From Streptomyces sp. HUAS 15-9 (GTDB lineage Bacteria; Actinomycetota; Actinomycetes; Streptomycetales; Streptomycetaceae), in NCBI RefSeq assembly GCF_025642155.1, contig NZ_CP106798.1:1302001-1366000 (forward strand): DNA of 64,000 nucleotides, written 5' to 3'. The notes under the pieces were generated by a model. The model was not told the origin of the DNA. It ran no database searches and saw only the letters and a program-made list of their open reading frames with translations. The position numbers and the translations under genes are program-made. The stretch's first letter is position 1. Every line of letters begins with the position of its first letter. Below, piece after piece: positions 8,678 to 16,730 of this stretch.

Positions 8678-9027
8678 CGGTCCTCGACCAGGCGGACGAG
8701 GTCCCGTTCGTTGCGTTCGGCGCGGCGCACGTACCAGCGGGCCAGCAGGATCAGCGGGGCGTACAGGCAGAAGCCGAGCACCAGCCATTCGAGGCGGCGG
8801 CGGTCGGGGGCGGCCGCGAAGACCAGCGGGAGCGGGCCGATGAGCAGCACGAGGACCGCGAACACCGCGAGGGCGGCGCGCAGTTGGGTGCGCATCAGTG
8901 AGCGGACGTAGGTGTGGCCGAGGGTGGTCTGCTCGTCGATCTCGGTGCGCGGCCGGTCGTGGCCGGAGGTCCGTCGGATGCGGCGGGGCGGTCCGGTGAC
9001 GACGACTCGGCGTTCGGTGGGCTCCAT
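8674..9027 (-). CDS. DUF485-like small membrane partner of the symporter
   Basis: The 117-residue protein has a basic, polar first half (RRIRRTSGHDRPR), then two membrane segments (AALAVFAVLVLLIGPLPLVF and LEWLVLGFCLYAPLILLARW) and a charged tail. Small two-segment proteins of this type precede SSS symporters of the acetate/monocarboxylate class. The ATG at 9027 has AGGGAGG upstream and its TGA overlaps the symporter ATG. It is the second gene of the four-gene operon. Confidence 0.75.
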   Translation of the reverse strand: MEPTERRVVVTGPPRRIRRTSGHDRPRTEIDEQTTLGHTYVRSLMRTQLRAALAVFAVLVLLIGPLPLVFAAAPDRRRLEWLVLGFCLYAPLILLARWYVRRAERNERDLVRLVEDR

Positions 9028-9037
9028 GGCGGCCTCC

Positions 9038-9793
9038 CTATCCCGTGGTCCGGCGCATCAGCAGGTCCCTCAGTTCGCGCGTGTGCCGGCGGCTGACCTG
9101 GAGTTCCTCGGTGCCGATCAGGACGCTCACCGTGCCCGCGTCCAGGCGCAGTTCGCCGATGTGGCGCAGGGCGACGAGGTGGCGGCGGTGGATGCGGACG
9201 AAGCCGCGCGAGCGCCAGCGGTCCTCCAGGGTGGACAGCGGGATGCGGACGAGGTGGCTGCCGCGGTCGGTGTGCAGCCGGGCGTAGTCGCCCTGGGCCT
9301 CGACGTGGGTGATGTCGTCGACGGCGACGAAGCGGGTCACGCCGCCGAGTTCCACGGCTATGTGGTCGGGGTCGGGTTCGTGGACGGTGATCCGCGGGGC
9401 GGCTCCGCGCAGTTCGGCGGCCCGGCGTACGGCCTCCGCGAGGCGTTCCTTGCGTACGGGTTTGAGGATGTAGTCGACGGCCTTGAGGTCGAAGGCGCGT
9501 ACGGCGAAGTCCTCGTGCGCGGTGACGAAGACGACGAGCGGCGGGCGGGCGAAGCCGGTGAGCAGCCGGGCCATCTCCAGGCCGTCCAGACCGGGCATCT
9601 GGATGTCGAGGAAGACGATGTCGATGGCCTCGGGGCCGTGCGGTCCGGACTCCAGGGCGCGGGTGATGCGGCGCAGCGCCTCGGTCGCGTCGCCGGCGCC
9701 CTCGACGCTGCTGATGCGCGGGTCGGCGCGCAGCAGGTAGAGGAGTTCCTCCAGCGAGGGGCGTTCGTCGTCGACGGCGAGGGCGCGCAGCAT
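9038..9793 (-). CDS. LytTR-type response regulator
   Basis: This 251-residue regulator has an N-terminal receiver domain (acidic pair D8-D9, phospho-acceptor D63 in FLDIQMPG, K111 in DYILKPV). The C-terminal LytTR DNA-binding domain includes FVAVDDITHVEAQGDY and IHRRHLVALRHI. It heads the operon that continues with the DUF485-like protein, symporter and LytS-type kinase. The ATG at 9793 fits the receiver fold but has no clear ribosome site; a TTG at 9814 is possible. It is divergent from the Lrp gene. Expected role: activate the symporter operon when the kinase or symporter senses substrate. Confidence 0.9.
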   Translation of the reverse strand: MLRALAVDDERPSLEELLYLLRADPRISSVEGAGDATEALRRITRALESGPHGPEAIDIVFLDIQMPGLDGLEMARLLTGFARPPLVVFVTAHEDFAVRAFDLKAVDYILKPVRKERLAEAVRRAAELRGAAPRITVHEPDPDHIAVELGGVTRFVAVDDITHVEAQGDYARLHTDRGSHLVRIPLSTLEDRWRSRGFVRIHRRHLVALRHIGELRLDAGTVSVLIGTEELQVSRRHTRELRDLLMRRTTG

Positions 9794-9870
9794 GAACGTG
9801 GAGTGTAGGAGCAATCCGTACGACGGGACATGTGCCGGGCATGGACGTTCGCGCTGGATACAGTGCCGAC

Positions 9871-10356
9871 ATGAACAGCACGACCGCCGCGTTCGACGAG
9901 CTCGACCGGAAGATCACCACAGCGCTGATGGCGAACGCCAGGACGAGCTTCGCCGAGATCGGGGCGGCCGTCGGCCTGTCGGCGACCGCCGTCAAACGGC
10001 GCGTCGACCGGCTCCGCGAGACGGGTGTGATCACCGGGTACACGGCGACGGTGAAGCCGGCGGCGCTCGGCTGGCGCACCGAGGCGTACGTCGAGGTGTA
10101 CTGCGAGGGCGCGGCCCCGCCCCGGCGCCTCGCGGAGGTGGTCCGCAACTATCCGGAGATCACGGCCGCGATGACGGTGACCGGCGGCGCGGACGCTCTG
10201 CTGCACGTGCGGGCGCGGGATGTGGAGCACTTCGAGGAGGTGCTGGAGCGGATCCGGGTGGAGCCGTTCATCCGGAAGACGATCAGCGTGATGGTCCTCT
10301 CCCACCTGCTGCCGGAGAGCCCGGAGGCGGGCGCCACCCACGCGGTTCCGGAGTAG
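9871..10356 (+). CDS. Lrp/AsnC-family regulator of the arginine/ornithine catabolic unit
   Basis: The 161-residue protein has an N-terminal helix-turn-helix (LDRKITTALMANARTSFAEI, then VGLSATAVKRRVDRL) and a C-terminal RAM/ACTL domain (TVTGGADALLHVRARDVEHF) that usually binds an amino acid. The ATG at 9871 is chosen because MNSTTAAFDELDRKI is the normal beginning. A -10-like TACAGT at 9859-9864 ends six bases before it, suggesting a leaderless transcript. It lies just upstream of the amidinotransferase-rocD operon in the same direction, and two palindromes in the intervening gap are likely binding sites. Confidence 0.9.
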   Translation: MNSTTAAFDELDRKITTALMANARTSFAEIGAAVGLSATAVKRRVDRLRETGVITGYTATVKPAALGWRTEAYVEVYCEGAAPPRRLAEVVRNYPEITAAMTVTGGADALLHVRARDVEHFEEVLERIRVEPFIRKTISVMVLSHLLPESPEAGATHAVPE

Positions 10357-10366
10357 CCGTCGCGGC

Positions 10367-10435
10367 ACGCAGCAGTCCTGCGTCACGACTGGACACAACG
10401 CAGCATTCTTGCGCACATACGCAGCTGTCGTTTCT
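10367..10435 (+). promoter_or_regulatory. Phased palindromes, probable Lrp operators
   Basis: ACGCAG-CAGTC-CTGCGT (10367-10383) is a perfect 6-bp inverted repeat. ACGCAG-CATTC-TTGCGC (10398-10414) is a close second copy, and a half-site ACGCAG recurs at 10419. Starts are 31 and 21 bp apart, close to three and two helical turns, as expected for co-operative binding of Lrp-type octamers. They lie between the regulator and the amidinotransferase gene. Confidence 0.65.
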
Positions 10436-10510
10436 TGTCGTCCTTCCCCGTCACTTCCTACCGTGGTGTCACCCCCAATCCACACCGCAGGAAAGCGGAG
10501 GAACACCTCT

Positions 10511-11332
10511 GTGGCCGAAAGCCGTGTGCCGCGCCCCCGGCGCTTTCTCGTCTGTGAACCCAGACACTTCGCCGTGCAGTACGCGATCAATCCCTGGATG
10601 CAGCCCGATTCCCAGGTCGACGTGGACCTGGCCCAGGAGCAGTGGCAGGGGCTGATCAGCGCCTACCGTGCCCATGGGCACTCCGTCGACACCGTGGAGC
10701 CGGTCGCCGGTCTCCCCGACATGGTCTTCGCCGCGAACTCCGCGGTCGTCGTCGGCGGCCGCGTCTTCGGCTCCCTGTTCCACGCGGACGAACGCCGTCC
10801 CGAGTCGACCCACTACGACACGTGGTTCAAGGCGGCCGGCTTCGACGTCTACCGCCCCGAGACGGTGTGCGAGGGCGAGGGCGACCTGGTCCCGACCGGC
10901 CGGTACGTGCTGGCCGGCACCGGGTTCCGCACGACCCGCGAGGCGCACCGCGAGGTGCAGGAGTTCTTCGGCGTGCCGGTGATCAGCCTGACGCTCGTCG
11001 ACCCGTACTTCTACCACCTGGACACGGCGCTGTTCGTCCTCGACGACGGCCCCGCCAGCAACATTGTGTACTACCCGGAGGCCTTCTCGCCGGGCAGCCG
11101 CGAGGTGCTGGCGCGCCTGTACCCGGACGCGGTGCTCGCTACCCGCGAGGACGCGATGACGTTCGGTCTGAACTCCGTCTCCGACGGACGCCACGTCTTC
11201 ATCGCGCCGCGGGCCGAGAATCTGGCCTCGCGTCTGGCCGACCACGGCTATGTTCCCGTCCCCGTCGACCTGTCGGAGTTCCACAAGGCCGGCGGCGGCA
11301 TCAAGTGCTGCACCCAGGAGATCCGCTCATGA
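10511..11332 (+). CDS. Amidinotransferase-fold hydrolase (DDAH-like, possibly arginine dihydrolase)
   Basis: This 273-residue guanidino-group-modifying enzyme has visible catalytic residues H169 (YFYHLDTALF) and C266 or C267 (GGIKCCTQE), with the acidic pocket EGEGD at 121-125. It is usually annotated as dimethylarginine dimethylaminohydrolase. Two Asn, N27 in INPWM and N76 in FAANSAVV, are 49 residues apart, the same spacing I recall for the key Asn residues of cyanobacterial arginine dihydrolase (arginine to ornithine, ammonia and CO2). Since its stop overlaps the start of rocD, direct ornithine production would make sense. The GTG at 10511 follows GCGGAGG. Exact substrate is unproven. Confidence 0.85.
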   Translation: MAESRVPRPRRFLVCEPRHFAVQYAINPWMQPDSQVDVDLAQEQWQGLISAYRAHGHSVDTVEPVAGLPDMVFAANSAVVVGGRVFGSLFHADERRPESTHYDTWFKAAGFDVYRPETVCEGEGDLVPTGRYVLAGTGFRTTREAHREVQEFFGVPVISLTLVDPYFYHLDTALFVLDDGPASNIVYYPEAFSPGSREVLARLYPDAVLATREDAMTFGLNSVSDGRHVFIAPRAENLASRLADHGYVPVPVDLSEFHKAGGGIKCCTQEIRS

Positions 11333-12567
11333 CCGCCCCTGCCGGGACGACCGCCCGCACCCGTACCTCCGCCGACCTGATCTCCGCCGAGGAGCCGGTT
11401 CTCGCGCACAACTACCACCCGCTGCCGGTGGTCGTCGCCCGTGCCGAGGGCACCTGGGTGGAGGACGTCGAGGGCCGCCGCTACCTCGACATGCTGGCCG
11501 GCTACTCGGCCCTCAACTTCGGCCACCGCCACCCGGCCCTGGTGGAGGCGGCGCACCGCCAGCTGGACCGGCTGACGCTCACCTCGCGTGCCTTCCACAA
11601 CGACCAGCTCGCCGAATTCGCCGAGCGGCTGTCCGAGTTGACCGGTCTCGACATGGTGCTGCCGATGAACACCGGCGCCGAGGCGGTGGAGAGCGGCATC
11701 AAGGTCGCCCGCAAGTGGGCGTACGAGGTCAAGGGCGTCCCCGCCGACCAGGCCACGATCGTGGTCGCGGCGGAGAACTTCCACGGCCGTACGACGACGA
11801 TCGTCAGCTTCTCCACCGACGAGACCGCCCGCGCCGGCTTCGGCCCCTTCACGCCGGGCTTTAGGATCGTGCCCTACAACGACCTCGCCGCGCTGGAGGC
11901 GGCCGTCGACGAGACGACGGCGGCGGTGCTGCTCGAGCCGATCCAGGGCGAGGCCGGGGTGATCATCCCGGACGAGGGCTACCTCACCGGTGTGCGCGAG
12001 CTGACCCGCCGCAAGGGCTGTCTGTTCATCGCCGACGAGATCCAGTCCGGCCTGGGCCGCACCGGCCGTACCCTCGCCGTCGAGCACGAGCAGGTCATAC
12101 CGGACGTGCTGCTGCTCGGCAAGGCGCTGGGCGGCGGCATCGTGCCGGTGTCGGCGGTGGTGGCCCGGCGTGACGTGCTGGGTGTGCTGCGGCCGGGCGA
12201 GCACGGCTCGACGTTCGGCGGCAACCCGCTCGCGGCCGCGGTCGGCACGGCGGTGGTCGAGCTGCTGGAGACGGGTGAGTACCAGCGCCGGGCCGCCGAG
12301 CTGGGTGTGATCCTGCGGAACGGGCTGTCGACGCTGGTCGGCAAGGGCGTGCTCGGATTCCGCTCGCGCGGGCTGTGGGCGGGCGTCGACGTCGACCCGG
12401 CCATCGGCACCGGTCGCGAGGTGAGCGAGGGCCTCATGCGCGAGGGCGTCCTGGTCAAGGACACCCATGGCTCCACCATCCGGCTGGCCCCGCCGCTGAC
12501 CATCACCGGCGAGGAACTGCGCTCCGCGCTGGACTCGCTGGAGAAGGTCCTGACCCAGGGCCGCTGA
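11329..12567 (+). CDS. rocD: Ornithine-oxo-acid transaminase
   Basis: This 412-residue class III PLP aminotransferase transfers the delta-amino group of ornithine to 2-oxoglutarate, giving glutamate semialdehyde. Visible motifs are MNTGAEAVESGIKVARKWAY near the cofactor phosphate site, FIADEIQSGLGRTG, and the PLP-binding Lys in LLGKALGGGIVPVSA. The ATG overlaps the amidinotransferase TGA (ATGA at 11329-11332), so the two are translationally coupled. Together they convert a guanidino substrate or ornithine to glutamate. The stop lies at the start of an 11-bp tandem repeat. Confidence 0.95.
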   Translation: MTAPAGTTARTRTSADLISAEEPVLAHNYHPLPVVVARAEGTWVEDVEGRRYLDMLAGYSALNFGHRHPALVEAAHRQLDRLTLTSRAFHNDQLAEFAERLSELTGLDMVLPMNTGAEAVESGIKVARKWAYEVKGVPADQATIVVAAENFHGRTTTIVSFSTDETARAGFGPFTPGFRIVPYNDLAALEAAVDETTAAVLLEPIQGEAGVIIPDEGYLTGVRELTRRKGCLFIADEIQSGLGRTGRTLAVEHEQVIPDVLLLGKALGGGIVPVSAVVARRDVLGVLRPGEHGSTFGGNPLAAAVGTAVVELLETGEYQRRAAELGVILRNGLSTLVGKGVLGFRSRGLWAGVDVDPAIGTGREVSEGLMREGVLVKDTHGSTIRLAPPLTITGEELRSALDSLEKVLTQGR

Positions 12568-12588
12568 ATCCACGGGCAATCCACGGGC
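12567..12588 (+). repeat. 11-bp exact tandem duplication at the rocD stop
   Basis: AATCCACGGGC occurs at 12567-12577 and 12578-12588. The first base is the last base of the rocD stop TGA. The second copy partly overlaps the terminator stem. Confidence 0.75.
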
Positions 12589-12625
12589 GGAGGGTGCCGG
12601 CACGACGCCGGCCCCCTCCGCCCGT
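12583..12625. terminator. Bidirectional terminator between rocD and the DUF305 gene
   Basis: ACGGGCGGAGG...GCCGGC pairs with GCCGGC...CCTCCGCCCGT around an ACGAC loop, followed by TTT on the + strand. It serves both convergent genes. Confidence 0.85.
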
Positions 12626-12630
12626 TTGGC

Positions 12631-13257
12631 TCAGCTCTTGCCGAGGAGCCGGTTCATCTCCTTGATCTCCGCGTTCTGCGCGGTGACGATGTCGTCGGCC
12701 AGGCCGGTGGCGGGGCCGTACTCGCCCTTGGTGCTCTCGGCGGTGGCCATCTCGACGGCACCCTTGTGGTGGTCGACCATCATGGTCAGGAACTTCGTGT
12801 CGAAGTCCTTGCCGGTGGCCTTCTTCAGCGCGGTCATGTCCTCGGTGCTCATCATTCCGGCCATCCCGGAATGACCGGAGTGGTCCATCTCCATCCCGGC
12901 CATGGGCACCTGCTCGCCCCAGGCCTTCAGCCATCCGGTCATCGTGCTGATCTCCGGGTCCTGCGCCTTCTCGATTGCCGCCGCGAGCTCCTTGACCTGG
13001 GCGGACGAGGCGCGAGTAGAGGCGAGCCGGGCCATCTCCAGGGCCTGCTGGTGGTGCGGGATCATGCCCTGCGCGAAGGAGACGTCCTGGGCGTTGTGGG
13101 CACCGGCACCGGCCCGGCCGCCCGGGGACGCCGAGGCGCCGTGACCGGACTGGGCGGCACTGTCGCCGCTGTCGCCACCGCAGGCGGCGAGGACGAACGC
13201 GGCGGTGGCGGTGGCCGCGACGAGGGCGAAACGGCGCGCGAGAGTACGAGTGGTCAT
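12631..13257 (-). CDS. DUF305 lipoprotein, His/Met-rich
   Basis: This 208-residue exported protein has a basic N-terminus, a hydrophobic segment and a lipobox (VLAAC, Cys near residue 26), so it is probably a lipoprotein. Two ferritin-like DUF305 helical repeats carry the pattern QGMIPHHQQALEMA and MMVDHHKGAVEMA. A Met/His stretch (MAGMEMDHSGHSGMAGMM) lies between them. DUF305 proteins are often found with copper-handling genes, so metal binding is plausible but not shown. The ATG at 13257 has CAGGAG upstream. It lies 82 bp downstream of the DUF6153-like gene on the same strand, probably one operon. Confidence 0.88.
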   Translation of the reverse strand: MTTRTLARRFALVAATATAAFVLAACGGDSGDSAAQSGHGASASPGGRAGAGAHNAQDVSFAQGMIPHHQQALEMARLASTRASSAQVKELAAAIEKAQDPEISTMTGWLKAWGEQVPMAGMEMDHSGHSGMAGMMSTEDMTALKKATGKDFDTKFLTMMVDHHKGAVEMATAESTKGEYGPATGLADDIVTAQNAEIKEMNRLLGKS

Positions 13258-13339
13258 GCGTGAACTCCTGCTGTGCAAAAGGGATGCGGGCACGTCGTGG
13301 ACCGCTCCCGGCCGGTCGCCGGTGCGGTCCTCGCGGCCT

Positions 13340-13738
13340 CTAGATCCGCAGGAGTTGGAGTTCCGCCAGGGACGGTGGCGCCCGGGCTCCGTCCGGCGCC
13401 GCGGCGGCACGGGAGCGCATGGAGTCGGCCCGTACGGGCGCGGCCACCGGGTCGGGAACGAGCACGGGCAGCGCCGGTCCCCCGCTCACGGCGCCGGAGG
13501 CACAGGTCGCGTCGGCGTGCTTGAGATGGTGTCCGCCGCAGTGGCCGTCGCCTGGGCAGTCGTCGACAGCAGTGGCCTCGGCCGTCATGTGCACGCCGTG
13601 AGCCCGCTCCGCGTGGCCCGTGCCACCAGTGGGGGCCAGGGCGTGCATACCGAGGAGACCGGTCAGCAGCCCCAGCACGAGCAGCGCCCGCCATCGCCCC
13701 AGAGGCGATCGCACAGCGGACTGCTCGGCTAGGTTCAT
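13340..13738 (-). CDS. DUF6153-like exported protein with a His/Cys cluster
   Basis: The 132-residue product has an N-terminal membrane or signal segment (RALLVLGLLTGLLGMHAL) followed by a short region rich in His, Cys and Asp (DCPGDGHCGGHHLKHADATC) and an Ala/Pro-rich tail. It looks like the DUF6153 family of Streptomyces. Start at 13738 is preferred because GGATGG lies at a suitable distance; ATG 13747 is an in-frame alternative. With the His/Met-rich DUF305 gene directly downstream, a shared metal-related role outside the cytoplasm is a reasonable inference. Confidence 0.7.
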   Translation of the reverse strand: MNLAEQSAVRSPLGRWRALLVLGLLTGLLGMHALAPTGGTGHAERAHGVHMTAEATAVDDCPGDGHCGGHHLKHADATCASGAVSGGPALPVLVPDPVAAPVRADSMRSRAAAAPDGARAPPSLAELQLLRI

Positions 13739-14221
13739 CGGGCCCATCCTAGGCAGAGCCACGACAGCGCGTTCGGCGGGGTGCGTCCGGACGGGAAGCG
13801 GAGGACCACGATCGGGTGATAAGCACCGTCGGACGCCTTCCCCCGCGCGCCGCACGGGAACACCTTGGAGTGGCTTGCACTTTGCTTCCCGGGAGAGCCA
13901 TGGCCGAGCGGTCCGTACAGGACGAGGAGCGCCGTGAGACGGCCACGTCTTCGCACCGCGAGGGGCCATCGCCCGGCACCCTGTCCCACGACGTCACCGG
14001 CGGCAAGACCGGCGCGTCTGCCAGTCCCCGCAATGATCACGCCAGGCTGGGGCAACGGGTTGCCGCACCACCGCCAGAGCCAGCAGTGTGGACCGGCGGC
14101 GGGCGTCCGCGACTGTTCCGGCTCACTGCGCCTGCACATACACTGGCACCCCATCACATGCCGGTTGACCTGCGAGAACTCGGAGACCCAGGCGATCCGC
14201 CGGAGTGAGGAGCGACCCCCT
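13739..14221. other. Intergenic region without a recognisable gene
   Basis: About 480 bp separate the divergent DUF6153-like and acyltransferase genes. Open frames cross it on both strands, but none has a ribosome site, family character or conserved motif. It presumably holds the two promoters. The acyltransferase ribosome site TGAGGAG is at 14206-14212. I see no convincing operator or hairpin. Confidence 0.5.
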
Positions 14222-14947
14222 TTGTTCTACTACCTGCTGAAATATGTACTGTTGGGGCCTTTGCTGAGACTGGTCTTCCGACCCCGAATAGAGGGTCTGG
14301 AGCACGTACCGGCGTCGGGCCCGGCCATCATCGCCGGCAATCATCTGTCCTTCTCGGACCACTTCCTGATGCCCGCGATACTGAAACGGCGCATCACGTT
14401 CCTCGCCAAGGCCGAGTACTTCACAGGTCCGGGCATCAAGGGCCGGCTGACCGCGGCCTTCTTCCGCAGCGCGGGCCAGATCCCGGTGGACCGCTCCGGC
14501 AAGGACGCGGGCCAGGCCGCCATCCGCGAGGGTCTCGGAGTGCTGCGCAAGGGCGAGTTGCTCGGCATCTACCCGGAGGGCACGCGTTCCCACGACGGCC
14601 GGCTCTACAAGGGCAAGGTCGGTGTCGCCGTGATGGCGATGAGGGCGGGTGTGCCGGTCGTTCCGTGCGCGATGATCGGCACCTTCGAGGCGCAGCCGCC
14701 GGGCAGGGTCATCCCGCACATCCACCCGGTCGTCATCCGCTTCGGCAAGCCCCTCGACTTCTCCCGCTACGCCGGCATGGAGAACGAGAAGGCCATCCTG
14801 CGCGCCGTGACCGACGAGATCATGTACGCGATCCTGTCGCTGTCCGAGCAGGAGTACGTCGACCAGTACGCGGCCGTCGTCAAGGCGGACGAGGCCGCGG
14901 CGAGGGGCGAGCGGGAGCGCAGGTTCCCACGGGCACCGCTCGGTTGA
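14222..14947 (+). CDS. plsC: 1-acyl-sn-glycerol-3-phosphate acyltransferase (PlsC family)
   Basis: The 241-residue membrane-associated enzyme adds the second acyl chain to lysophosphatidic acid. The catalytic motif NHLSFSD (NHx4D) is near residue 40, followed by PVDRSGKDAG and the phosphate-binding EGTRSHDGRLYKGK. The N-terminus YYLLKYVLLGPLLRL is amphipathic or hydrophobic. The TTG at 14222 is chosen: TGAGGAG lies nine bases upstream and the resulting first residues match the family. It converges on tap with a shared terminator. Confidence 0.92.
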   Translation: MFYYLLKYVLLGPLLRLVFRPRIEGLEHVPASGPAIIAGNHLSFSDHFLMPAILKRRITFLAKAEYFTGPGIKGRLTAAFFRSAGQIPVDRSGKDAGQAAIREGLGVLRKGELLGIYPEGTRSHDGRLYKGKVGVAVMAMRAGVPVVPCAMIGTFEAQPPGRVIPHIHPVVIRFGKPLDFSRYAGMENEKAILRAVTDEIMYAILSLSEQEYVDQYAAVVKADEAAARGERERRFPRAPLG

Positions 14948-14989
14948 CCGAGGCGGTGGCGCGGCGGGGGCCGACCGCCGCAAGGGGAA

Positions 14990-15018
14990 GGGGCGGCCGG
15001 ATTCGCTCCGGCCGCCCC
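14990..15018. terminator. Bidirectional terminator between plsC and tap
   Basis: GGGGCGGCCGG (14990-15000) pairs perfectly with CCGGCCGCCCC (15008-15018) around ATTCGCT, between two convergent stops. Confidence 0.85.
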
Positions 15019-15046
15019 GCCCTCGTACCGAATTCCCGCTGGCTGG

Positions 15047-16642
15047 TTACGGCTTGGGCGTCGCGTGCGGCGCGCAGGTCACGTCCGCGGCGTCCAGCTT
15101 GCCGGTGAGCAGGTAGTCGTCCACGCGCTGGTTGATGCACGGGTTGACCAGGCCGGTCACACCGTGCGAGCCCGCGTCCTTCTCGGTGATCAGACGAGAG
15201 CCCTTGAAGCGCTGGTGCAGTTCGACCGCGCCCGGGTACGGGGTGGCGGCGTCACGCGTGGACTGCACGATCATCACCGGAGGCAGACCCTTGTGGGTCT
15301 TGACGTTCACCGGGGTCTGCTGCTTGACCGGCCAGGTGGCGCACGGCAGGTTCATCCATGCGTTGGCCCAGGTCATGAACGGGTAGTCCTTGTTCAGCCG
15401 GGTGTTGTCCCGGTTCCACTTCTGCCAGCTGGTGGGCCACTTGGCGTCGGTGCACTCGACGGCCGTGTAGACGGCGTTGCCGTTCTCCGCGGAGATGTTG
15501 CCCGCGGTGTCGGACAGGTCCGGGGCGGCCGCGTCCACGAGGGCCTGGGTGTCACCGGCGACGTACTTGCTGAAGACCGTGGCGACCGGCACCCAGGAGG
15601 AGTCGTAGTAAGGGGCGCTCTGGAAGAAGGAGATCAGCTCTGCCGGGCCGACGATGCCGCCGAGCGGGCTCTTCTTGGCGGTGGCGCGCAGCTGGAGCCA
15701 CTTGGCCTGGACGGCGTCGCGGGTCGTGCCCAGGTGGAAGGTGGCGTCGTTGGCGGCGACCCAGTCCTCCCAGTCCTTCCAGCGACCCTCGAAGGCGATG
15801 TCCTGCTCCAGGTTGGCCTGGTACCAGATGTTCTTGCGCGACGGGTTGACGACGCTGTCGACGATCATCCGGCGGACGTGGCCCGGGAACAGCGTGCCGT
15901 AGACGGCGCCGAGGTAGGTGCCGTAGGAGACGCCGAGGTAGTTGAGCTTCTTCTCGCCGAGGGCGGCCCGGATGACGTCGAGGTCGCGAGCGGTGTTCGG
16001 CGTGGTCATGTACGGCAGCATCGCGCCGCTGCGCTCGTAGCAGCCGTCGGCGTACTCGCGGGCCAGCTTCCGCTGCGCGGTCTTGTCGGCCTCGGTGTCC
16101 GGCACCGGGTCGGCCTTGGGCGCCTTGACGAACTCCTGCGGGTCGATGCAGGAGATGGGCGCGGAGTGGCCGACGCCGCGCGGGTCGAAGCCCACGAAGT
16201 CGTAGGCCTTGGCGGTGTTGGCCCACAGCGGGTTCTTGGTGGTGACCCGGAGCGGGAAGCGCATGCCGGAGCCGCCCGGACCGCCGGGGTTGTAGACGAG
16301 GGCGCCCTGGCGGTCCTTCTTCGTCCCCGTGTTGCCGATGCGGTCGACGGCGAGCTTGATCTGCTTGCCGTACGGCTTGGCGTAGTTGAGCGGCACGCTG
16401 ACCCAGCCGCACTGGACCGGCTTCGCCAGCCCCCAGTCGGCCGGGCAGTCCTGCCAGTTGATGCCCGCCGTCGCGGCGCGCTCCGCGGCGATCGTGGCGC
16501 CGCGGGCCTCCCGGTCCTGGCCGTGACGGTACTCGGCACCGGCCGCGGGCGCCGCGAGGGCGCCGGTTATCAGGGTCGCCGTGACGAGTGCTCCGGCCGA
16601 ACCGAGCGCCAGCGCGCGGCTCTTCGGTCTGATGTCCCTCAA
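15047..16642 (-). CDS. tap: Secreted tripeptidyl aminopeptidase (alpha/beta hydrolase)
   Basis: This 531-residue secreted serine peptidase releases tripeptides from protein N-termini. After an Ala-rich signal peptide ending near AAPAAGA come the oxyanion region YNPGGPGGSG, FDPRGVGHS, the nucleophile motif GVSYGTYLG, and the C-terminal Asp (QSTRDAATP) and His (DAGSHGVTG). The TTG at 16642 is preferred: GGGGAGGGG precedes it and the N-terminus then aligns with S. lividans Tap; a GTG at 16678 is in frame and also possible. It lies downstream of ureD but has its own 88-bp upstream gap. Confidence 0.9.
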   Translation of the reverse strand: MRDIRPKSRALALGSAGALVTATLITGALAAPAAGAEYRHGQDREARGATIAAERAATAGINWQDCPADWGLAKPVQCGWVSVPLNYAKPYGKQIKLAVDRIGNTGTKKDRQGALVYNPGGPGGSGMRFPLRVTTKNPLWANTAKAYDFVGFDPRGVGHSAPISCIDPQEFVKAPKADPVPDTEADKTAQRKLAREYADGCYERSGAMLPYMTTPNTARDLDVIRAALGEKKLNYLGVSYGTYLGAVYGTLFPGHVRRMIVDSVVNPSRKNIWYQANLEQDIAFEGRWKDWEDWVAANDATFHLGTTRDAVQAKWLQLRATAKKSPLGGIVGPAELISFFQSAPYYDSSWVPVATVFSKYVAGDTQALVDAAAPDLSDTAGNISAENGNAVYTAVECTDAKWPTSWQKWNRDNTRLNKDYPFMTWANAWMNLPCATWPVKQQTPVNVKTHKGLPPVMIVQSTRDAATPYPGAVELHQRFKGSRLITEKDAGSHGVTGLVNPCINQRVDDYLLTGKLDAADVTCAPHATPKP

Positions 16643-16730
16643 GTGGGCCCCTCCCCGTGCATATCTGCGAATGGTCACGGAGGATCCTCGCGGCTGTGAG
16701 AAGCCTGGGAACAGGGGTCGTGGACCTTCT

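Noticed and set aside
13816..14208. 130-residue + strand open frame before plsC
   Set aside because: No ribosome site, no motif, low-complexity polar composition.
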